Source: Symsagittifera roscoffensis
Taxonomy: Eukaryota; Xenacoelomorpha; Acoela; Convolutidae
Length of the DNA stretch: 64,000 nucleotides
Assembly (NCBI RefSeq): GCF_963678635.1
Contig: NC_087071.1
Location: forward strand, 17,297,613-17,361,612
Direction: 5' to 3'
Position numbers and translations under genes: made by a program. Positions 63,929 to 64,000 of this stretch are shown piece by piece. The notes beneath the pieces are model-generated. The model was given only the letters and a program-made list of their open reading frames with translations. It was not told where the DNA came from and did no database searches. Position 1 is the first letter of the stretch. The number at the start of each line of letters is the position of its first letter.

Positions 63929-64000
63929 TTTGTAAATGTTTTTGTCTAATTTCTAATCTATTTTGGTTAATTCTAAGCTATTAAGGTCTTGTTCGAGACT

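Larger units (their letters stand above)
50248..64000 (-). mobile_element. Giant Ty3/gypsy-type LTR retrotransposon, copy 2 (env-deleted, cut by window end)
   Basis: Reverse-oriented sister of the element at 3975-22853. The 3' LTR is at 50248-50657. The window ends in the leader at a point equal to about 4401 of copy 1, roughly 18 nt short of the 5' LTR. Gag-pol is one 2740-codon ORF, and the pre-gag and both hydrophobic ORFs are intact. About 4.7 kb equal to 15372-20063 of copy 1 is missing at a junction near 53012-53030, removing the S/T/P ORF, envelope and half of the last ORF. Confidence 0.93.

Overview
The window is AT-rich animal DNA, most likely from an invertebrate. The evidence is animal-type mobile elements, short GT-AG introns, and one trypsin-family exon with a signal peptide as the only recognisable host gene. 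The phylum cannot be fixed from sequence alone. Nearly all interpretable content is mobile-element DNA. The AT-rich flanks (1-3974, 22854-24130, 43853-50247) hold only that exon, two MITE-like inverted-repeat elements and one diverged solo LTR.

Region 1 (3975-22853, + strand) is a complete LTR retrotransposon of the Ty3/gypsy type and is very large (18.9 kb). Its two ~410-bp LTRs differ by only about six positions by eye and are flanked by the 4-bp duplication AATA. It carries a pre-gag basic ORF, a gag-pol with CCHC knuckle, protease, RT, RNase H, integrase and GPY/F, two tiny hydrophobic ORFs, a S/T/P-rich ORF, an envelope-like glycoprotein whose second half resembles chuvirus class III glycoproteins, and a further large ORF. 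Neighbouring ORFs overlap by 4-26 nt (often ATGA). Several genes are broken by stops or frameshifts.

Region 2 (24131-43852) is a Polinton/Maverick of 18.2 kb (25558-43794). Its ~215-bp terminal inverted repeats are themselves palindromic. The left end and its host flank are duplicated and scrambled. The + strand carries a chain of overlapping small ORFs, a packaging ATPase, integrase (interrupted), penton-like capsid protein, a basic core protein, major capsid protein (frameshifted), adenain-like protease, and a three-exon protein-primed DNA polymerase B with N-terminal zinc fingers. Between protease and polymerase lies a 3.67-kb segment bounded by 113-bp inverted repeats that can form hairpins. 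It carries a PC4-like gene, a possible HUH-type gene, an unknown NLS-bearing protein and a run of four hairpins. It looks like a nested or invertible module.

Region 3 (50248-64000, - strand) is a second copy of the same giant retroelement, cut by the window end about 18 nt before its 5' LTR. Here gag-pol is one uninterrupted 2740-codon ORF and the pre-gag and hydrophobic ORFs are intact. About 4.7 kb of the envelope region is deleted, fusing the start of the S/T/P ORF to the end of the last ORF. The two copies have complementary defects: copy 1 keeps env but has a broken pol, copy 2 keeps pol but has no env. They lie in inverted orientation on either side of the Polinton.
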